A stretch of 43,020 nt of DNA. Source: Bacteroidaceae bacterium. GTDB lineage: Bacteria; Bacteroidota; Bacteroidia; Bacteroidales; Bacteroidaceae. The notes below the pieces were generated by a model, which ran no database searches, was not told where the DNA came from, and saw only the letters and a list, made by a program, of their open reading frames with translations. Shown in pieces: positions 17,560 through 25,506 of this stretch (position 1 is its first letter; each line of letters opens with the position of its first letter). The position numbers and the translations under genes are program-made. The stretch spans positions 1 to 43,020 of the forward strand of contig JAKSLL010000025.1 in assembly GCA_024401215.1 (NCBI GenBank), given 5' to 3'.

Positions 17560-17650
17560 TTTCGGTTTTCGGTTTTTCGATGGATCGATAATCGATTGGA
17601 ATCGATGGATTGATTAATCGATTATTCGATTTGATTGATTGGAATCGCTG
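17560..17650. repeat. ATCGATT-type low-complexity tract
   Basis: The 113-base gap between the mutarotase stop and the dehydrogenase start is rich in degenerate ATCGAT/GATTGATT units (17577-17646). No promoter box is clear within it. Confidence 0.7.
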
Positions 17651-17658
17651 GTGCTCTT

Positions 17659-18033
17659 TCAATAAAGCTTGAACATGCGTTCCATCATCTGCCATTTCTC
17701 ATCGCTGGTGGCTTCAGCGCTGCATCCTTGGAACTGGCTGACGAATGCTTCCCATTCCGCCTGTCGGGGCAGGGTGGCAAGTTTCGCCATTGCTGCGTCC
17801 CAGTCGAAGTCCTCTGGTGCATCGACAATCATCACAAGGCGGTTGCCGATGATGTATATCTCCATTTCGAGGATTCCTACTTCGCGGATGCCGTCACGAA
17901 TCTCTTTCCAATGAAACTCCTCAGAGTGCCATTTGATATATTCGCGTCGTGCTTCTTCGTTTGATTTCAGTTCGAGGGTCTGAACATAGCGCTTTGTGGC
18001 GCAGCTGAATTTCTGTTGTGGATAACCGTTCAT
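17659..18033 (-). CDS. L-rhamnose mutarotase family protein (sugar mutarotase)
   Basis: 124 residues, the usual size of the RhaM/DUF718 family. Recognisable pieces are KRYVQTLELKSNEEARREYIKWHSEEFHWKEIRDGIREVGILEMEIYIIGNRLVMIVDAPEDFDW and the conserved end QAEWEAFVSQFQ. These small dimers interconvert sugar anomers of rhamnose or fucose. Next to an L-fucose-type dehydrogenase it would supply the right anomer. It is the first gene after the leader hairpin and promoter box at 18091-18147. Confidence 0.85.
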   Translation of the reverse strand: MNGYPQQKFSCATKRYVQTLELKSNEEARREYIKWHSEEFHWKEIRDGIREVGILEMEIYIIGNRLVMIVDAPEDFDWDAAMAKLATLPRQAEWEAFVSQFQGCSAEATSDEKWQMMERMFKLY

Positions 18034-18090
18034 AGAATATATGCCTGAATAGGCGTCAGATTTACATTATGAATGCCTGCTAAATAAAAA

Positions 18091-18147
18091 TTGCACCCAG
18101 AGGAGAAAGGCGTAAAAACTGCCATTTCTTCTCTGAGTGCAAAGTTA
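18091..18147 (-). promoter_or_regulatory. Promoter box followed by a U-tailed leader hairpin
   Basis: On the minus strand TAACTTTG (18147-18140) fits the -7 consensus. Starting about there, GCACTCAGAGAAGAAA can pair with TTTCTCCTCTGGGTGC (18125-18142 with 18091-18108; 16 of 18 positions Watson-Crick, the other two a G-T and a mismatch). AATTTTTATTT follows at once. A transcript starting at this box would therefore begin with a terminator-like hairpin, about 58 bases before the mutarotase ATG. Alternatively the hairpin is the terminator of the AraC gene. No -33 box at ideal spacing is visible. Confidence 0.5.
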
Positions 18148-18221
18148 CATAATACAAAGAGATTTGTGTTTTACTTTATTGGAACTATATAGGACAAAAT
18201 TGACATCGGCTTGTGTTTGCG

Positions 18222-19079
18222 CTATTTTATGCTCTTTCTGTAAACCTGAGGTGACATACCTGTGGACTTCTTGAACATGCGTATGAAATACGAATGGTCG
18301 TTGAAGCCAAGTTTGTATGCAAGCTCCTTGATAGGCATGTTGTCGGTGATGAGCAGCAGCTGTGCGCGTTCAATCTTTTTCTGGTTGATGTATTGCAGTG
18401 GTGGCATTCCGCACATCTGTGTGAAGAGTCGGATGAGATAGGACTTCGTAACACAGGCGATGGATGCGAGTGTGTTGATGTCGATGTCTTCGTATATGTG
18501 GTCGTGGATGTATTTCTGCACTCTGGAGATTCTTTCGTCTTCAGTCCACTGCTTAGGGGTTGCCTCCTTGAAGAACCTTGATAGAAGCATGAGGATTGTG
18601 CCTCTGAGCTGCAGTTTCTCGTGGAGGGGCAGGTTCTTGTATCTGTTCACATTGCTGGTGAAGATTTTGCTGTTGTCATAGAGTGTAGGGTCGCTGGCAG
18701 GCAGTTTTGCTTCTGGGTGCATTTGGCACATCTGTTCGAACAGCTCGGCATCTAACGGATTTGCTTCCGCTTCGGTAGGGAACTCAAAGAAGTCGAAGAT
18801 GTCTGTCTCGTTCTTGTATCCCTCATAGACATGGAGGTAGTAATGGGTGAACAAGCCGTCGCATTCGTAGCTGTGTGCTGTGTGTGCGGGTATGACGTAG
18901 AGATGTCCAGGACGCAAGTCCACGACGCGGTCTCCGAGGTGAAGTCTTGCCTTGCCCTGCGTTACGAGGTAGATGCGTGTGAAGGGTGAGTCAACATTGC
19001 TCCAGTTCCAGTCGCCATTATGTCGGGCAAGACCGACATTCAGCATAAGCAAGTTCAAAGATTCAATAGAGATTTGCAT
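18222..19079 (-). CDS. AraC-family transcriptional regulator
   Basis: 285 residues from the ATG at 19079 (MQISIESLNLLMLNVG); an ATG at 19115 would add twelve hydrophobic residues and is less likely. The N-terminal part is a cupin-like sugar-sensing domain (GKARLHLGDRVVDLRPGHLYVIPAHTAHSY). The last 100 residues are the double helix-turn-helix domain (INTLASIACVTKSYLIRLFTQMCGMPPLQYINQKKIERAQLLL ... IKELAYKLGFNDHSYFIRMFKKSTGMSPQVYRK). It sits just upstream of the mutarotase gene and downstream of the fucosidase group, so it probably controls this sugar locus. Confidence 0.88.
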   Translation of the reverse strand: MQISIESLNLLMLNVGLARHNGDWNWSNVDSPFTRIYLVTQGKARLHLGDRVVDLRPGHLYVIPAHTAHSYECDGLFTHYYLHVYEGYKNETDIFDFFEFPTEAEANPLDAELFEQMCQMHPEAKLPASDPTLYDNSKIFTSNVNRYKNLPLHEKLQLRGTILMLLSRFFKEATPKQWTEDERISRVQKYIHDHIYEDIDINTLASIACVTKSYLIRLFTQMCGMPPLQYINQKKIERAQLLLITDNMPIKELAYKLGFNDHSYFIRMFKKSTGMSPQVYRKSIK

Positions 19080-19133
19080 ATATAAGTATATAAGTAGGTG
19101 TTCAAAATTATTCAACCTGTACTTGGATGATTG

Positions 19134-19277
19134 ACGCTTCGCGCATAAAAGAAAATATGTAAAAATAGATAAAAATAGGAAAAATATATCCTTCGCTAAA
19201 GAATGGATATAATTAACATGTATCGTTTTTATTTATTTTTGTGTGTTTTTATGTATTTTTTTCTTGGCGCGTAGCGT
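19134..19277. repeat. Long imperfect inverted repeat, AT-rich
   Basis: ACGCTTCGCGCATAAAAGA at 19134 onward resembles the reverse complement of the segment ending GGCGCGTAGCGT at 19277 over about 32 bases, with an AT-rich centre. It fills the gap between the AraC gene and the SGNH hydrolase gene. Bases 19291-19316 add a GTTAATTATTAATT tract that overlaps the end of the SGNH gene. Confidence 0.55.
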
Positions 19278-19296
19278 AAAGTACAGCTTGAAATTG

Positions 19297-19956
19297 TTAA
19301 TTATTAATTGTTAATTTTTTTGTCGCCTCCTTTATTACAGCCTTTTTCACTTCTGTTGCTATTACGCCTGCTCCTTGTGGGTTAGGATGTATGCCGTCGG
19401 GAAAACTCTCAGGTATCTTCGCTGTAATCTTGTAGAGGTCGATACATCTCCATCTGTTTGTCTTTGCCATCTTCTTTATCTGCTTGAGTTCGCCAGAGCA
19501 GATGACGCTGTCGCGGATGCTCCATCTGAACTCGAAAGCCTTGGCTGGCAGGGCGATGATGATGCGTGGATGTGAGGAGAGGCTGGCAAATTCGTTTGCC
19601 AAAGTCTCGAGGTTGCTTGTGAAGCGTTCGCTGCCCACCCAGTTCTGTGGCTTGGAGTCGTTTGTGCCGAGTTTGATGACCACGACATCAGGGAGGAAAG
19701 CTTTCGCCTTCTCGTATTCCTTTGTTGATGTCCATGGGAAGTCACCCTCTTTCTGTGCTGTCGTGCCGCTGACACCGAAGTTTTCGACGAGGAATGAGTC
19801 GCCAAGCATGGCCTGCAGCTGAGCAGGGTAGGTGTCGTGCTCGCGGTCTTCGATGCCATGGCCATAGGTGATGCTGTTGCCAACACATGCCACCTTGATT
19901 TGTGCGAAGGCGGATGATGAGAAGATAAGTAGGAGAAGTAATGTCAGGTGTTTCAT
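19297..19956 (-). CDS. Secreted SGNH-family esterase (sialate O-acetylesterase-like)
   Basis: 219 residues. Signal peptide MKHLTLLLLLIFSSSAFAQ. SGNH blocks: GNSITYGHG (catalytic serine, about residue 27), GVSGTTA, KLGTNDSKPQN, and the catalytic D/H pair in PDGIHPNPQG near 190. Such enzymes remove acetyl groups from glycans, often as helpers of glycosidases; the fucosidase gene lies 700 bases upstream on the same strand. The last residues KKLTINN are encoded by an AT-rich repeat tract, so the natural C-terminus may be a few residues shorter. Confidence 0.85.
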   Translation of the reverse strand: MKHLTLLLLLIFSSSAFAQIKVACVGNSITYGHGIEDREHDTYPAQLQAMLGDSFLVENFGVSGTTAQKEGDFPWTSTKEYEKAKAFLPDVVVIKLGTNDSKPQNWVGSERFTSNLETLANEFASLSSHPRIIIALPAKAFEFRWSIRDSVICSGELKQIKKMAKTNRWRCIDLYKITAKIPESFPDGIHPNPQGAGVIATEVKKAVIKEATKKLTINN

Positions 19957-19964
19957 ATTCTGTT

Positions 19965-20092
19965 AGTTGTTTGAGTTTTTAAGTTTTTAAGTTGTTTGAG
20001 TTTTTAAGTTCTTAAGTTCTTGAGTTTTTGAGTTCTTGAGTTTGAACTCACAAACTCACAAACTTAAAAACTCACAAACTTAAGAACTCACA
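19965..20092. repeat. GAGTTTTTAAGTT / ACTCACAAACTTAAGA array
   Basis: Tandem GAGTTTTTAAGTTGTTT-type units on the left and their near reverse complement ACTCACAAACTTAAA on the right together form a long palindromic tract. It runs into the last codons of the membrane-protein gene (stop at 20080). The right half matches 11939-12012. Confidence 0.85.
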
Positions 20093-20679
20093 TTGTAAAT
20101 GCAGTAAATTGTTATTGCTGTTATTGCCACAACGAGCAGCCACATGAGTTTTGCGAAAGAACGCTCCTCACCCTTTGCATCGCAGTAGTCGTGATGGGAG
20201 AACACATTGATAGCGACAAGCAGGGCGAGAGGGTTGAACGAAAGGCTGTCCAGACAGTAAGTGGCGAAGCTGCCGTCTTTGTGTTGGATGTTGAGAAACT
20301 TGTTTCTTGCGCTGATGACATTGAAGTTTTTGCCGTATGGCGCAGACAGCTGAGTGTCGGTGACAGAGACATTCTGCACGCCGTCCCATCTGATGAGAGG
20401 TGAACCGCTGAATTGGATGCCGCTGCTGTCTATAGTGAGTGATGATGCTGGGATCTTGAAATGCTCTCTCAAGGCGAAAGCTGCTGCGATGAGCATGGCG
20501 GCAATATATATTATGCCTTTTGTCGTGAGGGTGTAGTTGTCTTCGGTAAGGAAATGCGTGAGCGGCAGACAGATGGCGCAGAGCACTCCTATGATGGCGA
20601 ACCATAGGTACAGGCAGTTGCGTCCAGCCCTGTAGGAGCCTTTACGCGTGAATTTCCTTTCGTAGTATTGTCTTATCAT
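20080..20679 (-). CDS. Membrane protein with PH-like middle domain, function unknown
   Basis: 199 residues. Two hydrophobic helices near 25-45 (YLWFAIIGVLCAICLPL) and 54-68 (GIIYIAAMLIAAAFAL) precede a beta-rich segment (LTIDSSGIQFSGSPLIRWDGVQNVSV ... FLNIQHKDGS) that looks like a bacterial PH-type domain. A final helix lies at 178-195. Its start is 6 bases after the fucosidase stop, so the two are very likely co-transcribed. I recognise no named family; a role in the sugar locus is only positional. Its C-terminal codons enter a repeat array. Confidence 0.7.
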   Translation of the reverse strand: MIRQYYERKFTRKGSYRAGRNCLYLWFAIIGVLCAICLPLTHFLTEDNYTLTTKGIIYIAAMLIAAAFALREHFKIPASSLTIDSSGIQFSGSPLIRWDGVQNVSVTDTQLSAPYGKNFNVISARNKFLNIQHKDGSFATYCLDSLSFNPLALLVAINVFSHHDYCDAKGEERSFAKLMWLLVVAITAITIYCIYNVSS

Positions 20680-20685
20680 TGTGAT

Positions 20686-22356
20686 TTATTTCGTGTTTTT
20701 TCGTATTCTCAAAACAGGCATTATGTTGTTGATGTTGTCGGGCAGGGTGACAATGAGTGCATCTGCTGTGCGTTCAAACTGCACCTTGCCGTAGCCAAGA
20801 AGTTCGACGGATTTTATGGCAGATGGATAAAGTGCGTTCCCCTCAGAGAGAGCCTTGACAGACACCTTCTGGTCTTTAGGCCAGGCGAGCGCACTGACAT
20901 ATAAGTATTTGTCTGTCTGGGTGAAACGTATCTCGTTGCTGCCTGCCTTTGTGTAGTTGCCGTCGTTGAAACCTTGTGCGTTGATGTTGATGTCGGCATT
21001 GGCTATTGGACCCTCACCGAAGATTGTCCACGGACGAGTTTTGACGATGCTCTCGCTGTTGATTTTCATCCATGCGCCAAACTCCTTGAGTATGGCGAGC
21101 TCCTTCTCGTCGGGTGTGCCGTCTGCGCGCAGAGGCACAGAGAGGAGCATGTTGCCATTCTTTGACACGATGTCAACGAGCAGTTTGGCTATTGTGGATG
21201 CGTTCTTATAATGGCCTTTGCGGTAAGTGTTGGTGTTGTAATGCCAGTCGCCGATGCAGTTGCAGCATTGCCATGGGTTTTCCATGATTTTGTTTGGCGC
21301 TCCTCGCTCCACATCCCACACAAGGGCTTTCTTCATGTCGTCGGTGAGTATCTTGCCGAACACTACGGCTTCGTTCTTGCCTTTGTGGATGGAGCTGCTG
21401 TGGTTGTACATGTGTGCCGCAATTTTCATGCCAGCGTCGCTGACAGGGTAGAAAGGAAGAACGGTGACATCAAAATATATGAGGTCGGGATTGTAGCGGT
21501 TGATGGCATCAAGAGTGCGATTGTAGAAGTTTGTCACAAACTGCTGAGAAGGCATGCATGCGCCATTCTCCCATCCCCATTGACTGTGTATTGCGCCGTT
21601 ATCCCACGTGCGGTCAGAGAAGTCGTGGTTTTGTGCGTAGAGATTCTGCGGGTCGAGACCTTTCCACCATTTCTCTGTGCCGTCAGCATTGAGTGTGTAG
21701 CCGTCCTCCTTTGTGAGCCAGCCGTCATACTTCACGCCTATCCTCTCTCCTTTGAGGTCGAAACGGCGTGATGGCTCATACCAAGTCCATGCGTGGTCGG
21801 CATGGAATGAGATGCCGAAAGGAAGGCCTGCTTTCTTCGCTGCTTTTGCCCATCCGTCGAGTATATCTTTGTGAGGACCTATCTTCAGCGAATTCCATTC
21901 TTGATATTTTGAGTCCCATAGGTCAAAATTGTCATGATGATTGCCCAGGGCGAAGAAATACTGCGCTCCTACCTCCTCTTTGTAAAACTTGACAAGCTCT
22001 TCCGGTGTCCAGTTCTCTGCCTTGAAAAGCGGGAGTACATCTTTGAAACCGAAGTCGGACGGGTGGCCGTAGTTGTCACAGTGATACCTGTATTTGCCGC
22101 TGCCCTCCATGTACATCTCACGAGCCATCCAGTCGCCAGAGCCTTCTACGCATTGAGGACCCCAATGCGCCCAGATTCCGAACTTGGCATCACGAAACCA
22201 CTCTGGCACTTGATACTGGCTGAGCGACTCCCATGTGGGTTGAAACTGTCCGCTTGCCATTGGCTCGTCGGCTTCAGATACAGGAATAGCATATTCTTGT
22301 GCATAGAGTGAGGGTGAAAGCAGCGTTATGGCTGCGAGAATTAGGTTTTTCTTCAT
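20686..22356 (-). CDS. GH29 alpha-L-fucosidase, secreted
   Basis: 556 residues from the ATG at 22356, giving signal peptide MKKNLILAAITLLSPSLYAQ; the ATG at 22368 adds four residues. GH29 hallmarks: WFRDAKFGIWAHWGPQCV near residue 52, YFFALGNHHDNFDLWDS near 130, GISFHADHAWTW near 175, and IYFDVTVLPFYP near 300, where the aspartate is the expected nucleophile. A short beta-sandwich domain ends the protein. It releases terminal L-fucose from host or plant glycans in the periplasm, feeding the oxidation genes farther along the same strand. Confidence 0.9.
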   Translation of the reverse strand: MKKNLILAAITLLSPSLYAQEYAIPVSEADEPMASGQFQPTWESLSQYQVPEWFRDAKFGIWAHWGPQCVEGSGDWMAREMYMEGSGKYRYHCDNYGHPSDFGFKDVLPLFKAENWTPEELVKFYKEEVGAQYFFALGNHHDNFDLWDSKYQEWNSLKIGPHKDILDGWAKAAKKAGLPFGISFHADHAWTWYEPSRRFDLKGERIGVKYDGWLTKEDGYTLNADGTEKWWKGLDPQNLYAQNHDFSDRTWDNGAIHSQWGWENGACMPSQQFVTNFYNRTLDAINRYNPDLIYFDVTVLPFYPVSDAGMKIAAHMYNHSSSIHKGKNEAVVFGKILTDDMKKALVWDVERGAPNKIMENPWQCCNCIGDWHYNTNTYRKGHYKNASTIAKLLVDIVSKNGNMLLSVPLRADGTPDEKELAILKEFGAWMKINSESIVKTRPWTIFGEGPIANADININAQGFNDGNYTKAGSNEIRFTQTDKYLYVSALAWPKDQKVSVKALSEGNALYPSAIKSVELLGYGKVQFERTADALIVTLPDNINNIMPVLRIRKNTK

Positions 22357-22416
22357 GTTAGTTATCAAGAATTGTTAGTAGGACATATTTGATATGCCCG
22401 TCTGTTAGATTTTCGA

Positions 22417-22424
22417 CAAAGATA
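22417..22424 (-). promoter_or_regulatory. -7 box upstream of the fucosidase gene
   Basis: Minus-strand TATCTTTG (22424-22417) fits TAnnTTTG and lies 60 bases before the fucosidase ATG. A proper TTTG at the -33 position is not visible. Confidence 0.5.
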
Positions 22425-22514
22425 AGTCTTTTTTCTTAATATTCAGTGCTGATTATTGGTAAATGATGCTTTACATATTATAATTGTGGGAAAAATGCCG
22501 TTGATAATACATAG

Positions 22515-22572
22515 CAAAGCCGTTTCAGACCAAAAATGAAAGCAATACATTCTTGAATCTGAAACGGCTTTG
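22515..22572. terminator. Perfect 15-bp inverted repeat after the M48 peptidase gene
   Basis: CAAAGCCGTTTCAGA (22515-22529) and TCTGAAACGGCTTTG (22558-22572) are exact inverse copies with a 28-base loop, 50 bases beyond the minus-strand stop at 22623. There is no T-run after it, so it may terminate poorly or protect the mRNA 3' end. Confidence 0.5.
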
Positions 22573-22622
22573 ATGTAGTATTATGTCTGCGCCCTGTTGG
22601 CGGTTCTGCTTTTCTGTGCAGT

Positions 22623-23642
22623 TTAGAACTGCTCCAGGATGCGTATGCGCTCCTCTGTGTCGGGGTGTGTGCTGAATATTGACTGAAGCTTGTCTAAGAA
22701 GCTCTGCTTTATGTCTTTAGGGTGGATGATGAACAGCTGTGCAACATCCTCTCGTTTGATATTCCCCAGTCCTGGGTTGCCTGAAATCTTGCGAAGTGCA
22801 GATGCCAGAGCAAGTGGGTTATGTGTGAGTTCTGCTCCTCCTGCGTCAGCCATGAACTCTCGTTTGCGTGAGATGGCGAAGCGTGTGAGGAGAGTGAGGA
22901 AGTAGGCAATAGCTGTACACACAATTGCGGCAAGGATGACGACTATAACTGCTGCGCCACTAGATCCTTTTTTCTCGCTGCTGCGGCTTCGGCTGCTTCC
23001 GCCATAGAGGAATAGACGAAGACCGAACTGCGATATGAATGAAAGCACGGTGGACAGGATGCCCACAAAGACGATGCTGATGATGAGCACCTTGGTGTCA
23101 CGGTTGCGGATGTGGGTCAGCTCATGCGCAATAACACCTTCAAGTTCTTCGTCGTTGAGGCAGTCGATGATGCCTTGTGTGAGCGTGACAGTGTAAGTCT
23201 TCTCGTTTATGCCGGATGCGAAGGCGTTGAGCTGGTCATCGTAGATGATATTCACCTTAGGCATTGTCATGCCGCAAGAGATGCAGAGGTTCTCCACAAG
23301 ATTGTACACTCTTGGGTTGTCTTTGCGCTCAAGAGGCTTTGCGCCAGTGATTTTCTGAATCATCTTCACGTTGTAGAAATACGCGATAATCAGCCACACT
23401 CCTGTTATGACAGATGCAATAGGAGCGCTTGTCATCCATGCGTCATTGACAACATCGAAGTCGAAGTAAGAATAGTAGGAGCTTTCCTCGCCGTAAATAT
23501 TGTATTGGGGCACTTCCTGATAGCCGAAGATGCAGCAGAACACCCACAGCATGCCGAGGATTATGCACGGAAACATACATATCAGTAGGAACGAATTGAA
23601 ATTGTTCCTACTGATTTGTGTCTGTATGCCTACATATTTCAT
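22623..23642 (-). CDS. M48-family membrane zinc metallopeptidase (HtpX-like)
   Basis: 339 residues. Two N-terminal membrane helices (about 18-40 and 75-92) are followed by the conserved INAFASG-like segment LNAFASGINEKTYTV, then HELTH in LEGVIAHELTHIRNRD near 175 with the two zinc histidines and the catalytic glutamate. Two more helices follow (about 185-205 and 230-252), and the third-ligand region is REFMADAGGAELTHNPLALASALRKI. Active site faces the cytoplasm in HtpX, which degrades damaged membrane proteins. It follows the lemA gene by 13 bases, a pairing common in Bacteroidetes and Firmicutes. Confidence 0.88.
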   Translation of the reverse strand: MKYVGIQTQISRNNFNSFLLICMFPCIILGMLWVFCCIFGYQEVPQYNIYGEESSYYSYFDFDVVNDAWMTSAPIASVITGVWLIIAYFYNVKMIQKITGAKPLERKDNPRVYNLVENLCISCGMTMPKVNIIYDDQLNAFASGINEKTYTVTLTQGIIDCLNDEELEGVIAHELTHIRNRDTKVLIISIVFVGILSTVLSFISQFGLRLFLYGGSSRSRSSEKKGSSGAAVIVVILAAIVCTAIAYFLTLLTRFAISRKREFMADAGGAELTHNPLALASALRKISGNPGLGNIKREDVAQLFIIHPKDIKQSFLDKLQSIFSTHPDTEERIRILEQF

Positions 23643-23655
23643 TTATTGACTTGCT

Positions 23656-24219
23656 TTAGAATTTTACTTCTGGTGCCTTGTTGACCATAGCGCGCTCTGA
23701 AGCGTCAACCTCATACATTGCACCGCGCTGGAAATGGAACATACCTGCGAAGATTACGCCAGGGAATGTCTCGACAGCGTTGTTGTACTCGCGAGTTGCA
23801 GAGTTGAAATAGCGGCGAGCAGCAGCAAGCTTGTGCTCGATGTCAGTAAGCTCGTCTTGAAGCTTGAGGAAGTTAGTGTTTGCTTTGAGTTCTGGATAAG
23901 CCTCCATAGCAACCTTGAAAGAGCCGAGGAGGGATGACATCTGCTGGTCGCTCTTGACCTTGTCGTCAACAGACTGTGCGCTCATACCCATAGAACGTGC
24001 CTTGGTGATGTTCTCCAAAAGCTCCTTTTCGTGAGTGGCATAGCCCTTTACTGTGGCAACGAGGTTTGGCAGAAGGTCGAAACGATACTTGAGCTGCACG
24101 TCGATGTCGGCGAATGCGTTTTCACGATTGTTGCGAAGTGTCACGAGAGAGTTGTAGTTGCCAATGCAGAAGAAAGCCAAAATGACAAGCACTACAGCGA
24201 TGATAATTGTTGCTACCAT
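23656..24219 (-). CDS. lemA: LemA family protein
   Basis: 187 residues. An N-terminal membrane helix (VATIIIAVVLVILAFFCIG) is followed by the LemA signature YNSLVTLRNNRENAFADIDVQLKYRFDLLPNLVATVKGYATHEKELLENITKAR, a helical bundle, and the C-terminal YNNAVETFPGVIFAGMFHFQRGAMYEVDASERA. The biochemical role is unknown; it is usually encoded with membrane M48 peptidases, as here. A minus-strand TAGTTTTG at 24297-24290 could be its -7 box, but no -33 partner is evident. Confidence 0.9.
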   Translation of the reverse strand: MVATIIIAVVLVILAFFCIGNYNSLVTLRNNRENAFADIDVQLKYRFDLLPNLVATVKGYATHEKELLENITKARSMGMSAQSVDDKVKSDQQMSSLLGSFKVAMEAYPELKANTNFLKLQDELTDIEHKLAAARRYFNSATREYNNAVETFPGVIFAGMFHFQRGAMYEVDASERAMVNKAPEVKF

Positions 24220-24351
24220 AATTTTTGTTAGGTTTTAATGATTATATTAATTTTATTTACTTTTCGTTAGTAAAATGAATAATTCAATGCAAAACTAATG
24301 CTTTTATTTTAAATATGTAGGGGATTTCAACTTTTTTAATATTAAATAGTG

Positions 24352-24359
24352 TATCTTTG
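24352..24359 (+). promoter_or_regulatory. -7 box upstream of the nucleotidyltransferase-thioesterase gene
   Basis: TATCTTTG at 24352-24359 fits TAnnTTTG, 31 bases before the ATG at 24391. The T-rich run at 24331-24337 is at about the right distance for the -33 box but lacks the G. It may drive both this gene and alaS. Confidence 0.55.
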
Positions 24360-24390
24360 CACGTTGAAATAGGATGTATGCGTAAAATCA

Positions 24391-25491
24391 ATGGGAAAAG
24401 ATACTAAAAAGAACAACAAATGCAAGACTTTCGCCATTCTTGCTGCAGGCGAGGGGTCTCGTCTTGCTCAGGAGGGTGTAGAACTGCCAAAGCCGTTGGT
24501 GAAAATTGGCGGCGAGGCGATGATAGACCGTTTGATACGCATATTTGAGGCATGTGGTGCGGAAGAGATATTCATCATAACCAACAATCTCACGCCACTC
24601 ACTCAGGAGCATCTGCGGATGCTGCAGGATACAAACGAGAAAATTCGCCTTGTAGTGAAGACTACGCCGTCGTCTATGCATAGCTTCTATGAACTCCGCC
24701 AGATAATGGGAGAGGGCAAGTTCTGCCTCACCACTGTTGACACAATCTTCAGAGAAAGGGAGTTCAAGGCTTACATCGATGCATGGAGCATGTCTGACTG
24801 CGATGGAATGATGGCTGTGACGGATTATATTGATGATGAGAAACCGCTGTATATAGGCACGGATGACGAACTTAATATTACAGGATTCTACGATGCGGAA
24901 TTGCAGAGATACATATCTGGCGGCATATACTGCTTGGACGGCAGCTCATTTGCTGTGATAGACAAATGTATAGCTGAAGGGCAGTCGAGAATGCGTAACT
25001 TCCAGCGTCAGCTTGTGTATGACGGATTGAAACTCAAGGCGTATCCGTTCAGCAAGATTCTCGATGTGGATCACGCCAGCGACATTATTAAAGCAGAAGA
25101 ATTTGTGACAATGAAAGAAGGAATAGAATATACAAGCACCATTACGGTGACAGAGAGCTTGTTCGCCCAGACTATGGGCTCAGGCGATATGCCTGTGTTT
25201 GCTACTCCGGCAATGATGGCTCTCATGGAGAATGCAGCAATGAACTGCGTGGCTCCTTATATGGAGGAAGGTATGACAACAGTAGGAGGGCATATTGAAT
25301 CCTCTCATCTCGCACCATCACCGCTCGGAGCGGAGGTTAAGGCGACAGCCACACTGACAAAGATTGAGGGCAAGAAGCTCTATTTCGATGTCAAAGCCAT
25401 GATGGGCGATACTGTGATAGGCGAAGGAAAGCATCTGCGCTTCATCGTGCCAAGAGAGAAGTTCCTCTCAAAAATTTATCCAGAGAAATAA
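24391..25491 (+). CDS. Fusion of sugar-type nucleotidyltransferase and hotdog thioesterase
   Basis: 366 residues in one unbroken frame. Residues 10-240 are a nucleotidyltransferase domain: FAILAAGEGSRLAQEG (NTP-binding G-rich loop), LPKPLVKIGGEAMIDR, TTVDTIF as the metal-binding region, and ISGGIYCLD. From Met241 the protein continues as a complete FlK-like hotdog thioesterase: EYTSTITVTESLFAQTMGSGDMPVFATPAMMALMENAAM, then TTVGGHIESSHLAPSPLGAEV and GEGKHLRFIVPREKF. In Bacteroidales the thioesterase is, to my knowledge, normally a separate gene. Met241 could still serve as an internal start. AlaS follows after 15 bases, so the two are probably one operon. Substrates of both halves are unknown. 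Confidence 0.85.
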   Translation: MGKDTKKNNKCKTFAILAAGEGSRLAQEGVELPKPLVKIGGEAMIDRLIRIFEACGAEEIFIITNNLTPLTQEHLRMLQDTNEKIRLVVKTTPSSMHSFYELRQIMGEGKFCLTTVDTIFREREFKAYIDAWSMSDCDGMMAVTDYIDDEKPLYIGTDDELNITGFYDAELQRYISGGIYCLDGSSFAVIDKCIAEGQSRMRNFQRQLVYDGLKLKAYPFSKILDVDHASDIIKAEEFVTMKEGIEYTSTITVTESLFAQTMGSGDMPVFATPAMMALMENAAMNCVAPYMEEGMTTVGGHIESSHLAPSPLGAEVKATATLTKIEGKKLYFDVKAMMGDTVIGEGKHLRFIVPREKFLSKIYPEK

Positions 25492-25506
25492 TTAAAATAA
25501 CATAAT

